Source: Leptospira abararensis (lineage in GTDB: Bacteria; Spirochaetota; Leptospiria; Leptospirales; Leptospiraceae). From it: 64,000 bases of DNA. A program made the position numbers and the translations under genes. The notes below the pieces were generated by a model. The model saw nothing but the letters and a program-made list of their open reading frames with translations. It was not told the DNA's origin and did not search any database. The DNA lies in assembly GCF_016918735.1 (NCBI RefSeq), contig NZ_JAFFPR010000022.1, positions 1 to 64,000 of the forward strand, given 5' to 3'. Positions 35,917-45,735 of this stretch are shown in pieces. Position 1 is the stretch's first letter. Every line of letters begins with the position of its first letter.

Positions 35917-37017
35917 ATGGATTTCGCAAATAGAATGAATGGGCTTGACTCTTCCCCCATCCGAAAGGCCTTTGAGCTAGCACGGAGTATCGAAAACCCG
36001 ATCAATTTGAGTATTGGCCAACCTCACTTCCCGTGCCCACCTAACATCATTGAGGTTTTGACAAAAGCAGCACAGGATGGGAAAACTTCCTACACCTTAA
36101 CCGGTGGGATTCCTGAACTAAAATCTGCGATGGCAGAAAAATACCGAACCCAAAACCAAATTTCTTATGCTCATGAAGATCGAATCCTTGTGACTTCAGG
36201 AATCTCTTCCGCTTTATTTCTTCTTTTTAATGCCCTTGTCAATGAAGGTGACGAATGTTTGGTGATCTCTCCTTACTTTCTAATGTATCCTGCGATGTTA
36301 AAATTCTATGGTGGAAAAGTAGTTCCCCTCGAGGAAAGTTTCAATCCCACTGATTTAGAATCACTCAAATCTCGGAAGTTCAAACTCATCATTTTTTCCA
36401 ATCCATCCAATCCTACAGGAAAAGTTTTATCCAAAGAACAACTGCGTGCTCTTGCTAATCTAGCAGAACACACTGGAGCTTATCTCATCAGCGATGAAAT
36501 TTACGAACTCTTTGATTATGATAAACAGTTTTTTTCCATTGGTTCCGAGTATGAAAAAACCATAACACTCACTGGTTTTTCCAAAACCTACAATATGACG
36601 GGCCTTAGGCTTGCGACCATCCTTGCCGAAGACAAGGTTATCAAAGCTCTCACCACCTTACAGCAGTATACCGTAGTTTGTGCTCCTTCCATCACCCAAT
36701 GGGCAGGAATTGAAGCCCTTAAAACGGATATGAGTGCTTACATCCAAGATTACAAAGAAAAAAGGGATTTTGTCTACGAATCCTTAAAGGATTACTACCC
36801 CATCCAAAAATCAGGTGGGGCCTTTTATTCCTTCTTTCCCGTTCCAGGGACAGATGAAGCGTTCATCCAAAAGGCAGTGAAAAAGGATCTGATTCTTGTT
36901 CCAGGATTTATCTTCTGCGACAAAAAGAATTTTGTAAGGCTTTCCTTTGCCACGGAATGGGATACACTCAAACGAGGTATGAAAGCACTTCAGGAACTTT
37001 CCAAAGAAAGTGAATAG
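35917..37017 (+). CDS. Class I/II pyridoxal-phosphate aminotransferase
   Basis: The 366-residue protein belongs to fold-type I aminotransferases of the aspartate-aminotransferase subgroup. Seen in order are PINLSIGQPHFPCP near the N-terminus, TGGIPELKSAMAEKY, SNPSNPTGK, the PLP-phenol contact ISDEIYELFDYD, the Schiff-base lysine in GFSKTYNMTGLR, and VRLSFAT near the end with the carboxylate-binding Arg. Substrate is unclear; aspartate, alanine or aromatic amino acids are possible. The frame extends upstream to 35731, but that part overlaps the divergent AAA gene, so the ATG at 35917 is preferred (35935 is the alternative). No ribosome binding site is seen. Confidence 0.87.
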   Translation: MDFANRMNGLDSSPIRKAFELARSIENPINLSIGQPHFPCPPNIIEVLTKAAQDGKTSYTLTGGIPELKSAMAEKYRTQNQISYAHEDRILVTSGISSALFLLFNALVNEGDECLVISPYFLMYPAMLKFYGGKVVPLEESFNPTDLESLKSRKFKLIIFSNPSNPTGKVLSKEQLRALANLAEHTGAYLISDEIYELFDYDKQFFSIGSEYEKTITLTGFSKTYNMTGLRLATILAEDKVIKALTTLQQYTVVCAPSITQWAGIEALKTDMSAYIQDYKEKRDFVYESLKDYYPIQKSGGAFYSFFPVPGTDEAFIQKAVKKDLILVPGFIFCDKKNFVRLSFATEWDTLKRGMKALQELSKESE

Positions 37018-37054
37018 GTTTCATTCCAATTAAGATAAGGAAATAGAAGATTTT

Positions 37055-37903
37055 ATGGATGAATCGAACTGGTTATTCCTTTGGAGCCTATCGACGTCCG
37101 TAATTCTATTTTTCTTTGGAGCAAGTCTCGCCAGTTTTTATACAACTCTTGGGGAACGAATCCTTACTTTTTGTTATGGCAAAAAGAGGAAGGATTTTCA
37201 TGGCTTAAATCGATGGAAAGTTATTTTTACAAAACCAAGTCATTGCCCGACTTGCGGACATTTGGTGACTAAAACCCATCTCACACCGATCTTTGGTTGG
37301 TTTTTGACAAAAGGAAAGTGTTTTCAGTGTAAAACTGACCTTCCCAAACTTTACCCACTGACAGAATTTCTTTTTGGCCTTGTAGCAGTGTTTGTTTTTT
37401 TTGTTTCGGAAGACATTCCCGGCACAATCGCCCTTCTCTTTTTATTTGGCCATCTACTGATTTCTATGATGACAGATGTGGCAAAGTTTTCTCTCGACTA
37501 TGAAAATCTACCTTTCCTGATTGGATTTGGTTTTTTGTCCAATTACCTTTTGTTTGGTGAGAGTATCAATTTAGAAACACTTTGGGTTTATTTAGGATTT
37601 TTAGTTTTTTATCTTTTCATTTACTTACTCTTTCGCGGAGGGACGGGACTCGGTGATGTCCTCTTTTCCCCAGTGTTTGCCGCGATCGCAGGGAATCCTT
37701 TTTGGATTTTGTATTTCAACTCGTCGTATCTACTCGCAGTAGGATTTAGTTTTCTCCTACGAAAAAAAGGGGAACCCTTAAAGGGAAAAAAAATTCCGAT
37801 GGGTCTTTACTTTTCACTTGGATTGTTTTTAACTTACTTTTCCAAATTACTTGTCCATTACTACAACTGGGAGGGATTCTCTATTTATGGAAACATCGAA
37901 TGA
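37055..37903 (+). CDS. Prepilin peptidase (type IV leader peptidase, A24)
   Basis: The 282-residue membrane protein processes type IV prepilins or pseudopilins. The cytoplasmic N-terminal loop has the paired zinc cysteines CPTC (near 64-67) and CFQC (near 91-94). The catalytic aspartates are in MTDVAKFSLDYENLP and GTGLGDVLFSP (the GxGD motif). About seven or eight transmembrane segments are predicted. No pilin or secretion genes are adjacent. The 3' end overlaps the pdxH start by 17 bases. Confidence 0.9.
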   Translation: MDESNWLFLWSLSTSVILFFFGASLASFYTTLGERILTFCYGKKRKDFHGLNRWKVIFTKPSHCPTCGHLVTKTHLTPIFGWFLTKGKCFQCKTDLPKLYPLTEFLFGLVAVFVFFVSEDIPGTIALLFLFGHLLISMMTDVAKFSLDYENLPFLIGFGFLSNYLLFGESINLETLWVYLGFLVFYLFIYLLFRGGTGLGDVLFSPVFAAIAGNPFWILYFNSSYLLAVGFSFLLRKKGEPLKGKKIPMGLYFSLGLFLTYFSKLLVHYYNWEGFSIYGNIE

Positions 37904-38534
37904 GCTACAAAATATGCGAAGACTTTACACTCGCTCCGTTCTTTCGGAAGAAACGGCCGGATCAAATCCATTAGAACTTTTTAATCTTTGGTTTTCGGAG
38001 GCACAAGCAGAAGGAGAACAAGAACCCAATGCTATGTCTTTGGCTACGGTTGACAAAACAGGACAACCTTCCGCAAGGATTGTTCTACTGAAAGGACTAA
38101 TCCGGGAAGAATTCCAATTCTTTACCAATTACAATTCCGATAAAGGAAAAGATATTGCAGATAACAATAAGGTAGCTTTGAATTTCTTTTGGCCGAAACT
38201 CGAAAGACAAATTCGTATCGAAGGATTAGCGAGTCGCATAGCTCGGGAAGAATCAGAAACTTACTTTCAAGTAAGACCAAGGGAATCCCAAATAGGAGCA
38301 CTCACATCAAATCAAAGTTCGGTGGTGCCTTCGAGAGAGTTTTTGGAAGAAAAGTTTGCCTCACTTACCAAACAATGGGAAGGGAAAGAAGTGCCGATGC
38401 CGGAAAACTGGGGTGGGTATTCGGTTTTCCCCACCAAAATTGAGTTTTGGCAAGGAAGGGTAGGAAGACTCCACGATAGGATTCAATTTGAAAGAAAAGA
38501 ATCGGGATGGGACCGTTCCAGGTTATCTCCATAG
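37887..38534 (+). CDS. pdxH: Pyridoxamine 5'-phosphate oxidase
   Basis: PdxH oxidises pyridoxine or pyridoxamine 5'-phosphate to pyridoxal phosphate using FMN. The 215-residue protein has NAMSLATVDKTGQPSARIVLLKG, the FMN-binding FFTNYNSDKGKDI and FFWPKLERQIRIEG, and the C-terminal signature FWQGRVGRLHDRI. The ATG at 37887 is chosen because GGGAGGG lies about ten bases upstream and the product then starts like known PdxH (LQNMRRLY); a longer in-frame start at 37851 has no such site. It supplies the cofactor of the aminotransferase encoded two genes upstream. Confidence 0.94.
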   Translation: METSNELQNMRRLYTRSVLSEETAGSNPLELFNLWFSEAQAEGEQEPNAMSLATVDKTGQPSARIVLLKGLIREEFQFFTNYNSDKGKDIADNNKVALNFFWPKLERQIRIEGLASRIAREESETYFQVRPRESQIGALTSNQSSVVPSREFLEEKFASLTKQWEGKEVPMPENWGGYSVFPTKIEFWQGRVGRLHDRIQFERKESGWDRSRLSP

Positions 38535-38636
38535 TATAGGGAATCACTTCTGTTTTGATCCAGTGTTAGGTGGTTCCTCTCAGAGTATCAGTTTAAAACC
38601 AAAAAAACTCTAGAGGATATGAATTGAACTTATAAA

Positions 38637-39845
38637 TTAACCGTGTAAGTTTAACAAATGTCCTAACTTTGTTTTTTTCGTATGTAAGTAACGAGAGTTT
38701 TCTTCTATAGGATCAATCTCAATCGGAACTCTTTCTGTTACATGTAAATTGTAACCTTCCAGTCCCACAATCTTACGAGGATTATTGGTGATGAGTTTCA
38801 TTTGTTTCACACCGATATCCCGTAAAATCTGTGCCCCAATTCCGTATTCGCGGAGGTCAGGAGCAAAACCCAATTTTTCATTGGCTTCGACTGTATCGAG
38901 TCCCCCTTCTTGCAAAGAATAGGCTTTGAGTTTATTGATGATTCCAATCCCGCGTCCTTCTTGGCGCATATAGAGTAACACCCCATTCCCTTCTTTTTCA
39001 ATCATTCGTAAGGCATTGTGGAGTTGAGGTCCACAATCACAACGTTGGGAAGAAAATATATCACCTGTCAGACATTCACTATGCACTCGCACAAGCACTG
39101 GTTTATCGGGATTGATCTCTCCCTTAACGAGAGCCATATGGATTTTATCATCAATTTGTGTGGAGTAAGCTTTTATTTTGAAGTCACCAAACTCTGTGGG
39201 AAGATTCGCTTCTACCTCTAGATGGATTAACTTCTCTTTGTGTCTTCTATAACGAATTAAATCTTCAATAGTATAAATATTCAGTCCATGGGTTTTTGCA
39301 AATTTTTCCAAATCAGGAATTCGAGCCATAGACCCGTCGTCATTCATAATTTCACAAATCACACCACTAGGGTAAAGACCAGCTAACTTGGATAAATCGA
39401 CTGCTGCTTCCGTATGCCCTGCTCTTCTTAAAACTCCACCAGTCACTGCTTGGAGTGGGAACAAATGCCCTGGACGAACTAAATCTTCGGATTTGGTATT
39501 TGGATCGAGAAGGACTTCTACGGTTTTGGCTCTGTCATGAGCAGAGATCCCTGTGGAGGTTCCATGTTTGGCATCTACAGATACGGTAAAGGCAGTCCCG
39601 TGTTTGTCTCCCAAACTTAAATCATCCACCATTTTCCCAAGACCCAAAGTTTGAAGCCGATCCCTTTCCATCGGAACACAGATGAGTCCACGGCCATGGG
39701 TTGCCATAAAGTTAATTTTGTCTTTGTCCGCGAATTGGGAGGCGCAGACCAAATCACCTTCATTTTCTCTGTCTTCAGAGTCGACGAGAATGATCATTTT
39801 GCCTTGGCGGATTTCTTCGATTGCTTCTTCGATCGGACGTATCAT
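38637..39845 (-). CDS. ribBA: Bifunctional riboflavin synthesis protein RibBA
   Basis: The N-terminal half (about 1-200) is 3,4-dihydroxy-2-butanone-4-phosphate synthase, with [21 protein letters not shown] and GHTEAAVDL. The C-terminal half (about 205-402) is GTP cyclohydrolase II, with [20 protein letters not shown] carrying the three zinc cysteines and the catalytic MRQEGRGIG. Both feed riboflavin synthesis. The length of 402 residues is normal. It is monocistronic here, with ribE and ribD nearby on the same strand but beyond a plus-strand STAS gene. The 118-base upstream gap shows no FMN riboswitch core. Confidence 0.96.
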   Translation of the reverse strand: MIRPIEEAIEEIRQGKMIILVDSEDRENEGDLVCASQFADKDKINFMATHGRGLICVPMERDRLQTLGLGKMVDDLSLGDKHGTAFTVSVDAKHGTSTGISAHDRAKTVEVLLDPNTKSEDLVRPGHLFPLQAVTGGVLRRAGHTEAAVDLSKLAGLYPSGVICEIMNDDGSMARIPDLEKFAKTHGLNIYTIEDLIRYRRHKEKLIHLEVEANLPTEFGDFKIKAYSTQIDDKIHMALVKGEINPDKPVLVRVHSECLTGDIFSSQRCDCGPQLHNALRMIEKEGNGVLLYMRQEGRGIGIINKLKAYSLQEGGLDTVEANEKLGFAPDLREYGIGAQILRDIGVKQMKLITNNPRKIVGLEGYNLHVTERVPIEIDPIEENSRYLHTKKTKLGHLLNLHG

Positions 39846-39963
39846 AGGGGAAGGCCTCTATATACTAAAACTCTGAAAGCCGTTCCGAATTAAAGAAGAT
39901 TCCCAAAGAAATTCATTGATTTTTCCCCTTTCTTTTGTCTAAATAATCCGGATCGGAGGCCTT

Positions 39964-40341
39964 GTGGAACTGAAACTGAACGCAACAGGAAAGATCAAAA
40001 CCATTGAAATTGCAGGGAAATTTGATATTGAATCCACAGAGGAATTTGAATCGATCTTTGCCAAACTCATCGAACCAAATCCAAGTATTGTATCCATTGA
40101 TATGAGCCGTCTTGACTATATCGATTCTTCGGGAATTGGCTCTCTTATCAAAAGTCTCAATTCTCTAAAAAACAAAAAGGGGAAACTCATTCTTGTCGGT
40201 ATGAAACCTATGATTCAAAATGTATTCAAATTAGCGAAACTGGATATGTTTTTCGAAATCATGAATGCTAATGATTTCCAATCAAAGTATGTATCGAATG
40301 ACTCCGATTCTGATATCGATGATTTATTGAAACGAAACTAA
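39964..40341 (+). CDS. STAS-domain anti-sigma factor antagonist
   Basis: The 125-residue protein is a single STAS domain (about 1-105) of the SpoIIAA/RsbV type, with the phosphorylation-site motif MSRLDYIDSSGIGSL, where the Ser pair at about 57-58 is the likely site. A short acidic tail DSDSDIDD follows. These proteins bind and sequester anti-sigma kinases when unphosphorylated. The start is GTG at 39964 with GGAGG at 39955-39959. No anti-sigma kinase is adjacent; the SpoIIE phosphatase at 20835-22574 could act on it. Confidence 0.9.
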   Translation: MELKLNATGKIKTIEIAGKFDIESTEEFESIFAKLIEPNPSIVSIDMSRLDYIDSSGIGSLIKSLNSLKNKKGKLILVGMKPMIQNVFKLAKLDMFFEIMNANDFQSKYVSNDSDSDIDDLLKRN

Positions 40342-40946
40342 GTTCCTGACCTTTGACTCAAATAGTTTTCAATGTACTTGGCAAGTACATCCACTTCTAC
40401 ATTCAAACGTTGGTCTTTTTTCCAGGTACCAGCGTTTGTTTTTTCCATGGTTTCAGGAATTAAGATCAGTTGGATATTTCCATCCTTAACATCCACCACA
40501 GTCAGGCTAATTCCATCTAAAGTGACCGATCCTTTTTTCACAAAATAACGCCGAAGTTCTTCTGGAATTTCCACCCAAAATTCTTCTACTTCGGCTTCAA
40601 TTTGTTTTCGACTAATGACCTTGGCCATTCCGTCCACATGACCCTGCACCATATGACCACCAAAACGTTGTCCAAGAGCCATCGCCCTTTCTAAATTGAC
40701 AGTAAACCCTTCTCCTAACCTAGATAAGTTGGTAAGTTCCAAAGATTTAAAAGATGCGTAAAATTTGAATAAATTCCCTAAGTCAGAAAACTCAGTGACT
40801 GTCATACAAGCCCCATTGATGGCGATGGAGTCTCCTATTTTTAGATCAGGATTTTCCCATTCTGTTTCGATTGTGAATTGGATCCCCGAATCAATGGGTT
40901 TAATTTCGACTACTTTTCCGATTGTTTCCACAAGACCAGTAAACAT
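40338..40946 (-). CDS. ribE: Riboflavin synthase
   Basis: Riboflavin synthase dismutates two 6,7-dimethyl-8-ribityllumazines to riboflavin. The 202-residue protein has the two tandem lumazine-binding barrels: MFTGLVETIGKV with SIAINGACMTV in the first half, and GHMVQGHVDGMAKV with KGSVTLDGISLTV in the second. The active-site Cys and paired Ser/Thr are in place. It follows ribD by four bases and closes the long minus-strand run. Its end overlaps the convergent STAS gene by four bases. Confidence 0.95.
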   Translation of the reverse strand: MFTGLVETIGKVVEIKPIDSGIQFTIETEWENPDLKIGDSIAINGACMTVTEFSDLGNLFKFYASFKSLELTNLSRLGEGFTVNLERAMALGQRFGGHMVQGHVDGMAKVISRKQIEAEVEEFWVEIPEELRRYFVKKGSVTLDGISLTVVDVKDGNIQLILIPETMEKTNAGTWKKDQRLNVEVDVLAKYIENYLSQRSGT

Positions 40947-40950
40947 AGAC

Positions 40951-42198
40951 TTAAGTGCTCCTTGGCGGTTTTCTAATCAAAATACGGTTCGTTCCGACTT
41001 GGTATTCCGAAATCAAAAATTCGTTCTGATAAACAAATGGAATTCCTTCGGGTAAGGATTTTTCTTCATTTCGAATCTCGATGATTCGATCTGATTCGGT
41101 GAGTTCTTCATTTAAAAATGAGGGGAAAAAATTGCCGGATTCGCATAACAGAGTATTGATCCCAAGCCCACCCAAAATCTCTAAAAATTTACCACCGTCA
41201 CTGGGAAGAAGGCCCACTCCTTCAAAACGAGATAGGGATTGGATTCGATTTTCCAATTCTATAGGGAGAGGTTTTGTATCATCCTCCGAGATTATAAAAA
41301 AAATACATTTTTTGTCACCTATCCGTTCTGTAAGTTCAATCTGTTTTGTAAAGAACAGATCCGAAGGAAGGTGCTTCGGATCTAAAACAAAGACACGATA
41401 TGGTTGGTAAAGATTTTCTTCTAACCGATGGATTTCTGCCGTTTCCTTTGCGTATTGTAATAAAAAAGAGATAAGACCAGAGCCTGCTTCAAAAAAAGGT
41501 TCTAATTCTGTGATTCGTTTTCCCGGCTTTTGCGAAAGAAACATTTCTTCGGTGATCCGAAAGTGAAGGGAGGGAGAATCAGAAACCACTGTTCCTGGGC
41601 CTACAGCAACCGCATCCACCTTGGCACGTAAGAGCTGTAAGGTGAGATCCATTTCTTCCGAACTTACCCTTTCTCTTTTTTTATCCTTAGAAGCAAAATT
41701 TCCTTCCTTCGATGTTGCTGACTTAATCCAAACCCAAGGGCGTCCCGTTTGGATTCTGGTTAAAAATCCTTGTAAGTAAGGGAGAGAAACTTTGGCAAGC
41801 ATGGGGTCGAGGGTCACTGAAATTCCGATCTTGGTATACTTTTCCCAGTCTCCTGATTGAATCAAAGGATTGGGATCTTTCCAGCCGAGTTTGATCTCCT
41901 TTGGTTTTCTTTCGATCACCAAATCACGGCAAGGTGGAGTTTTTCCAAAATGAGTACAAGGTTCTAAACTGACAGAAAGAATTTCATCGGTAGAAGGAAC
42001 CTCATTGCTATAGCGAGAATAAAGTTCCCTTTCTGCATGGTTTCCCCCATAAACTTGGGTATGGGCACTTGCCAAGACAGAGCCCTCGGGATCGGTTAAT
42101 ACGGCGGAGACGGGTGGATTGGGCCCGGTTTTTCCCATTGCCAAAAACCCAAGAAGGGAATGCAGAGAATAAGTTTCCTTTCGTTTCTCTGCATTCAT
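40951..42198 (-). CDS. ribD: Riboflavin deaminase/reductase RibD
   Basis: RibD deaminates and then reduces the pyrimidine intermediate of riboflavin synthesis. In the 415-residue protein the deaminase domain (about 1-140) has GPNPPVSAVL, zinc ligand His and catalytic Glu in HAERELY, and EPCTHFGKTPPC with two zinc cysteines. The reductase domain (about 150-410) has PWVWIKSATSKEGNFA, VDAVAVGPGTVVSD and a C-terminal LCESG motif. The reductase half is divergent and about 60 residues longer than usual. The ATG at 42198 is chosen because the upstream extension overlaps secF. Confidence 0.88.
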   Translation of the reverse strand: MNAEKRKETYSLHSLLGFLAMGKTGPNPPVSAVLTDPEGSVLASAHTQVYGGNHAERELYSRYSNEVPSTDEILSVSLEPCTHFGKTPPCRDLVIERKPKEIKLGWKDPNPLIQSGDWEKYTKIGISVTLDPMLAKVSLPYLQGFLTRIQTGRPWVWIKSATSKEGNFASKDKKRERVSSEEMDLTLQLLRAKVDAVAVGPGTVVSDSPSLHFRITEEMFLSQKPGKRITELEPFFEAGSGLISFLLQYAKETAEIHRLEENLYQPYRVFVLDPKHLPSDLFFTKQIELTERIGDKKCIFFIISEDDTKPLPIELENRIQSLSRFEGVGLLPSDGGKFLEILGGLGINTLLCESGNFFPSFLNEELTESDRIIEIRNEEKSLPEGIPFVYQNEFLISEYQVGTNRILIRKPPRST

Positions 42199-42208
42199 AA
42201 ACTTTTTG

Positions 42209-43147
42209 TTATGCGAATCTTTTTTTCCTGAGTTGGTCGTAAATCTCAGAAATCGGAGCCGCAATGTAAATCGAAGAATAAGTTCCTACAATCACTCCAA
42301 AAAGAAGGACAAAAGCAAAATCATACAATTCCACTGCCCCACCCACAATGATGGCCACAACGGAAATCATTGTCGTAAAGGAAGTATTGATGGTCCTACC
42401 TAAGGTTTGAGTAATGGAAACATTGATAATATTGGAAAGTGCTAAGTTATCTTTTCCATGAGCATTCTCCCTGATTCGGTCAAACACCACAATCTTATCG
42501 TTAATGGAATAACCAAGGAGAGTGAGAAGGGCCGCAATGATCGGAACACTTGGTTTGATTTGTAAAAACCCAATCAGAGCCAGTGTCATCAGAATATCAT
42601 GGACAAGGGCAATGGAAGATGCCAAAGCAAACTTAAACTGAGAACGAATACTCAAATACAAAAGAATGATGGCAAGCGTTGTTAACAGAAGTGTAATCCC
42701 CACTTCAGTTAACTCACCACCAACTACCGCACCCACTTGGTCTGCAGAGAGAACTTTTTCTTTCGGAAGTTTGTATTCGTATCTTACGAGTTGCACGAAG
42801 CGATCAATCGCAGAAGTAGAAGATTCTCTACTTTCTTCTGGAATTTCTTTATACAAAGATTCGATGGTATCTAACGATCCAAGTCCGATATCCAATTGGT
42901 AAATATTCTTTTCTTTTTCTAAAAGGATAACGACGGCTTCAATTTTTTTAGTTTGGAAGTATCCTTCTAAATCATTTCGAGTTTTGTCTGCCGGAAGTTC
43001 TAAGACAGTTCGAAGTCCGCCGTTAAAATCCAGTGAGTGTGCAAACCCACCATACTTTGCGAAGGTGACAACAAATCCGAAAACAATCGCAAACAATGAA
43101 AAACTAAGAGTAAAGTATTTATACTTTGTAAAATTAATATTATGCAT
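42209..43147 (-). CDS. secF: Protein translocase subunit SecF
   Basis: SecF works with SecD to pull exported proteins across the inner membrane using the proton gradient. The 312-residue protein has six transmembrane segments, a periplasmic P1 region (about 35-130) and conserved GYSINDKIVVFDRIREN and the final NTSFTTMISVVAI. The start ATG at 43147 has AAGGAGA upstream and overlaps the secD stop by eight bases; a longer start would add SecD-overlapping residues. Confidence 0.94.
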   Translation of the reverse strand: MHNINFTKYKYFTLSFSLFAIVFGFVVTFAKYGGFAHSLDFNGGLRTVLELPADKTRNDLEGYFQTKKIEAVVILLEKEKNIYQLDIGLGSLDTIESLYKEIPEESRESSTSAIDRFVQLVRYEYKLPKEKVLSADQVGAVVGGELTEVGITLLLTTLAIILLYLSIRSQFKFALASSIALVHDILMTLALIGFLQIKPSVPIIAALLTLLGYSINDKIVVFDRIRENAHGKDNLALSNIINVSITQTLGRTINTSFTTMISVVAIIVGGAVELYDFAFVLLFGVIVGTYSSIYIAAPISEIYDQLRKKRFA

Positions 43148-45074
43148 TTTTAGTCTCCTTTTTCCCAAAGAAGAAAGGTCTTAAATTCAAGTGATGGACA
43201 CCCAATCGGTTGACTGTCAGTTCCATAAATAATCGTGAAAGGAAAAGCGATGTAAAGAGAGTGGTAACAATACCCCAACAAAGTGTGATCGCAAAACCTT
43301 TGATTGGTCCATTTCCAAGACGAATCATTAGAATTCCCGCAATGAGTGTGGTGACGTTTGCATCCATAATGGTCCAGAATGCATTTTCAAAACCGCGAGT
43401 GACAGCTATTGAAAGTGCTCTGCCCTCTTCGATTTCTTCCCTAATCCTTTCATAGATAATTACGTTTGCATCCACCGCCATACCCGCAGTCAAAATGATC
43501 CCTGCAATTCCCGGAAGTGTTAAAGTAAAGTCCATAAGTGTCAGAAGTGCTGCCAGGATGATTAAATTGATAAGCAGGGAAAGGTCGGCAATGAATCCAC
43601 CTAACCTGTAATAGAATATCATATAAACCATCACCAAAAAGAATCCAATCGCAACAGCTTTGACTCCCACTTCGATTGATTCAATTCCCAATGTCGGTCC
43701 AATGAATCGCATTTCCAAAACAGATAAAGGAATAGGAAGTGCACCTTCCGAAATTACGTTAGCTAATCGAATGGCTTCTTGTTCGGAGAAACTTCCCGAA
43801 ATTTCAGCCCGACCACCAGCAATGGGATCATTGATGACTGGATTGGAGATCACCTTATCCCCCCAAACAATCGCTAGGTTACGTCCGCGATTCTCTGAAG
43901 TGAGATCAAAAAATTTCTCTGCACCATTAGGAGTGAGAGTAAAACTTACCATCCATCCATACGAATTGGAATTATAAGATGGTTGCGCATTGGTCATATC
44001 ATTCCCAGAAAGGGCAATTTTACGTTCCAAAACCACAAAACTACGAGGGAGGAGTGCCGACTTAGCAGAATTTCCCCGAGCCCACATCGCATACACTTTA
44101 AAGTCTTTAGGGATATTATATTTTTTTTCCAAACCTTCTAAAAACGCATCTTGCGCTTTTTTCCCAGCCTTGTTTTTCACAAGTTCTTGGAAAAGATAAA
44201 TGTCAGTGTTTTCTCGTTTGCCTAAATCCATCATCCGGCGTTCACTATCTGCGATTTGGCCTTTAAAAACAAAAGGAGTTGGTTCTTCTAAACGATACTC
44301 AACAGTTTCTGTGTTTTGTAAAATTTCCAAGATGGCTGCAGAATTCGAAACACCAGGAAGTGATACTTCAATGGCATCTTGTTCTTTTTGGATACGAACT
44401 TGTGGTTCCGTTAGGTTTTGCGTGGTAAGACGATTGTCAATAATCATCTTCGCTTTTTCTAATTCTACAATTTTACGCATGGGAGAAAGATCAAAACTAG
44501 ATTCAATTTCTGAGAGTCTAGACTTTGCTTTTTCTTTGTCTTCTGGTTTTGTCGCAGGATTATTTAAGGTTACGTTTAGCTCAGATAATTCTTTTGCATA
44601 TATATCTTTAAGTTTAGAAGTGTAATCATCAAAGTCTCCTTTGAGAACCACACGCATCCCACCTTGTAAATCGAGACCCAATTTAATGGATAAAGACTTA
44701 CCACCTCGAATTGTTTCTTCAATCCATGTGGGTTCTAATTTGTTTTTAGATTCGCTTACTAAAGACTGATTCTCTTGAGAGATCTGATTGATCTTTGCTG
44801 ACGTGATGAATCTTCCTTTCACAGTATAAAAGGGATTTTCTTTTGGTGGGAGTGTTCCTTGTGGTTCAATGGTCCAACCGGAAGCTTTACCGTAGTCTTT
44901 CGCCCAACGCTCAAAGAGCGCGTTTATCAATATTTTTTGATCGGCTTCAGGAAGTGCATATACATCTTCTCTCACAACGATCTTTAAAGTGCGATCGGCA
45001 AAGTTCGGATACAGGATTGTAAAGGAAACTGCCAGAATCAAAAAAGGAAGAATCAATAGTCGATACGATTGCAA
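43140..45074 (-). CDS. secD: Protein translocase subunit SecD
   Basis: The 644-residue partner of SecF has one N-terminal membrane segment (about 5-24), a large periplasmic P1 domain (about 25-450) with LGLDLQGGMRVVL, and five C-terminal transmembrane segments with LPGIAGIILTAGMAVDANVIIYERIREE. The periplasmic part includes extra charged coil (about 150-205) beyond E. coli SecD. It lies in a yajC-unknown-secD-secF set, the usual translocase-accessory cluster apart from the unknown gene. Confidence 0.95.
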   Translation of the reverse strand: MQSYRLLILPFLILAVSFTILYPNFADRTLKIVVREDVYALPEADQKILINALFERWAKDYGKASGWTIEPQGTLPPKENPFYTVKGRFITSAKINQISQENQSLVSESKNKLEPTWIEETIRGGKSLSIKLGLDLQGGMRVVLKGDFDDYTSKLKDIYAKELSELNVTLNNPATKPEDKEKAKSRLSEIESSFDLSPMRKIVELEKAKMIIDNRLTTQNLTEPQVRIQKEQDAIEVSLPGVSNSAAILEILQNTETVEYRLEEPTPFVFKGQIADSERRMMDLGKRENTDIYLFQELVKNKAGKKAQDAFLEGLEKKYNIPKDFKVYAMWARGNSAKSALLPRSFVVLERKIALSGNDMTNAQPSYNSNSYGWMVSFTLTPNGAEKFFDLTSENRGRNLAIVWGDKVISNPVINDPIAGGRAEISGSFSEQEAIRLANVISEGALPIPLSVLEMRFIGPTLGIESIEVGVKAVAIGFFLVMVYMIFYYRLGGFIADLSLLINLIILAALLTLMDFTLTLPGIAGIILTAGMAVDANVIIYERIREEIEEGRALSIAVTRGFENAFWTIMDANVTTLIAGILMIRLGNGPIKGFAITLCWGIVTTLFTSLFLSRLFMELTVNRLGVHHLNLRPFFFGKKETKNA

Positions 45075-45095
45075 GTTAGTTTGCTCCTAAAATTA

Positions 45096-45734
45096 TTATC
45101 TTCTATAAGAACGACTGCTAGATCCCGGGCGAGCGGATCTAAGTCTGTAAAAAGCAAAGAGTATGATGATCCCAAGGATCATCATCGCTTTTTTATATTT
45201 AGCAAAAAAATCAGAGAAATTAAAGAGTGATTTTCCTGTTTCTTTGTTTGAGGAAAGATTCGGTGCTTGGTTGGAACCTTCTGTTTTTCCGACTTTCAAA
45301 TCAGCAGAAAATCCAGGAAGACCTGATGGTTCCACAGAAACACTAGAATCCATCCACAAACCGTTATTTACCACTTCCTCTTCTTCTAGAACGACAGGTT
45401 GTTTTTCCAAACCAGGAAAGGATTTATCCGTTACCGTAGTGTTTGAGTTCGGGTTCACAGCCAAATTGGTGTTTTGCGGAAGGGTCTCCGTAGTTGTTGC
45501 CAGTTGGTTTTGTTTGGATTTCTTTCTGGATCTCTTCTTTTTTCCCGTAGTCGGTGAGGTTGTAGTCACAACACTGGTTTGTTTTTTAGTTGTGGTTACG
45601 TTCGTTTCTTCTTTCGGTTTGGTGGTTGTCGATTTCGGTTTATCATTGACCTTATCTAAAAAATCCAATCCCTCTTGTGCAAAGAGGGGGGCCGAAAAAC
45701 AGAATACTAGGGAAACTAAGAAGAGACGTTTCAT
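45096..45734 (-). CDS. Exported Thr/Lys-rich protein between yajC and secD
   Basis: The 212-residue protein has a signal peptide (cleaved near LFAQ, about 20), a long low-complexity region (about 30-110) rich in Thr, Lys and Ser (for example TTTKPKEETNVTTTKKQ), a short conserved-looking segment and one transmembrane helix (about 180-198) followed by a basic Arg/Ser tail. It may thus be anchored in the inner membrane with most of the chain in the periplasm. I know no family for it. Its place between yajC (1 base away) and secD (21 bases) suggests a part in export, but this is only inferred from position. Confidence 0.7.
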   Translation of the reverse strand: MKRLFLVSLVFCFSAPLFAQEGLDFLDKVNDKPKSTTTKPKEETNVTTTKKQTSVVTTTSPTTGKKKRSRKKSKQNQLATTTETLPQNTNLAVNPNSNTTVTDKSFPGLEKQPVVLEEEEVVNNGLWMDSSVSVEPSGLPGFSADLKVGKTEGSNQAPNLSSNKETGKSLFNFSDFFAKYKKAMMILGIIILFAFYRLRSARPGSSSRSYRR

Positions 45735-45735
45735 C

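Noticed and set aside
39846..39963. FMN riboswitch before ribBA
   Set aside because: The gap is only 118 bases and lacks the conserved RFN core.
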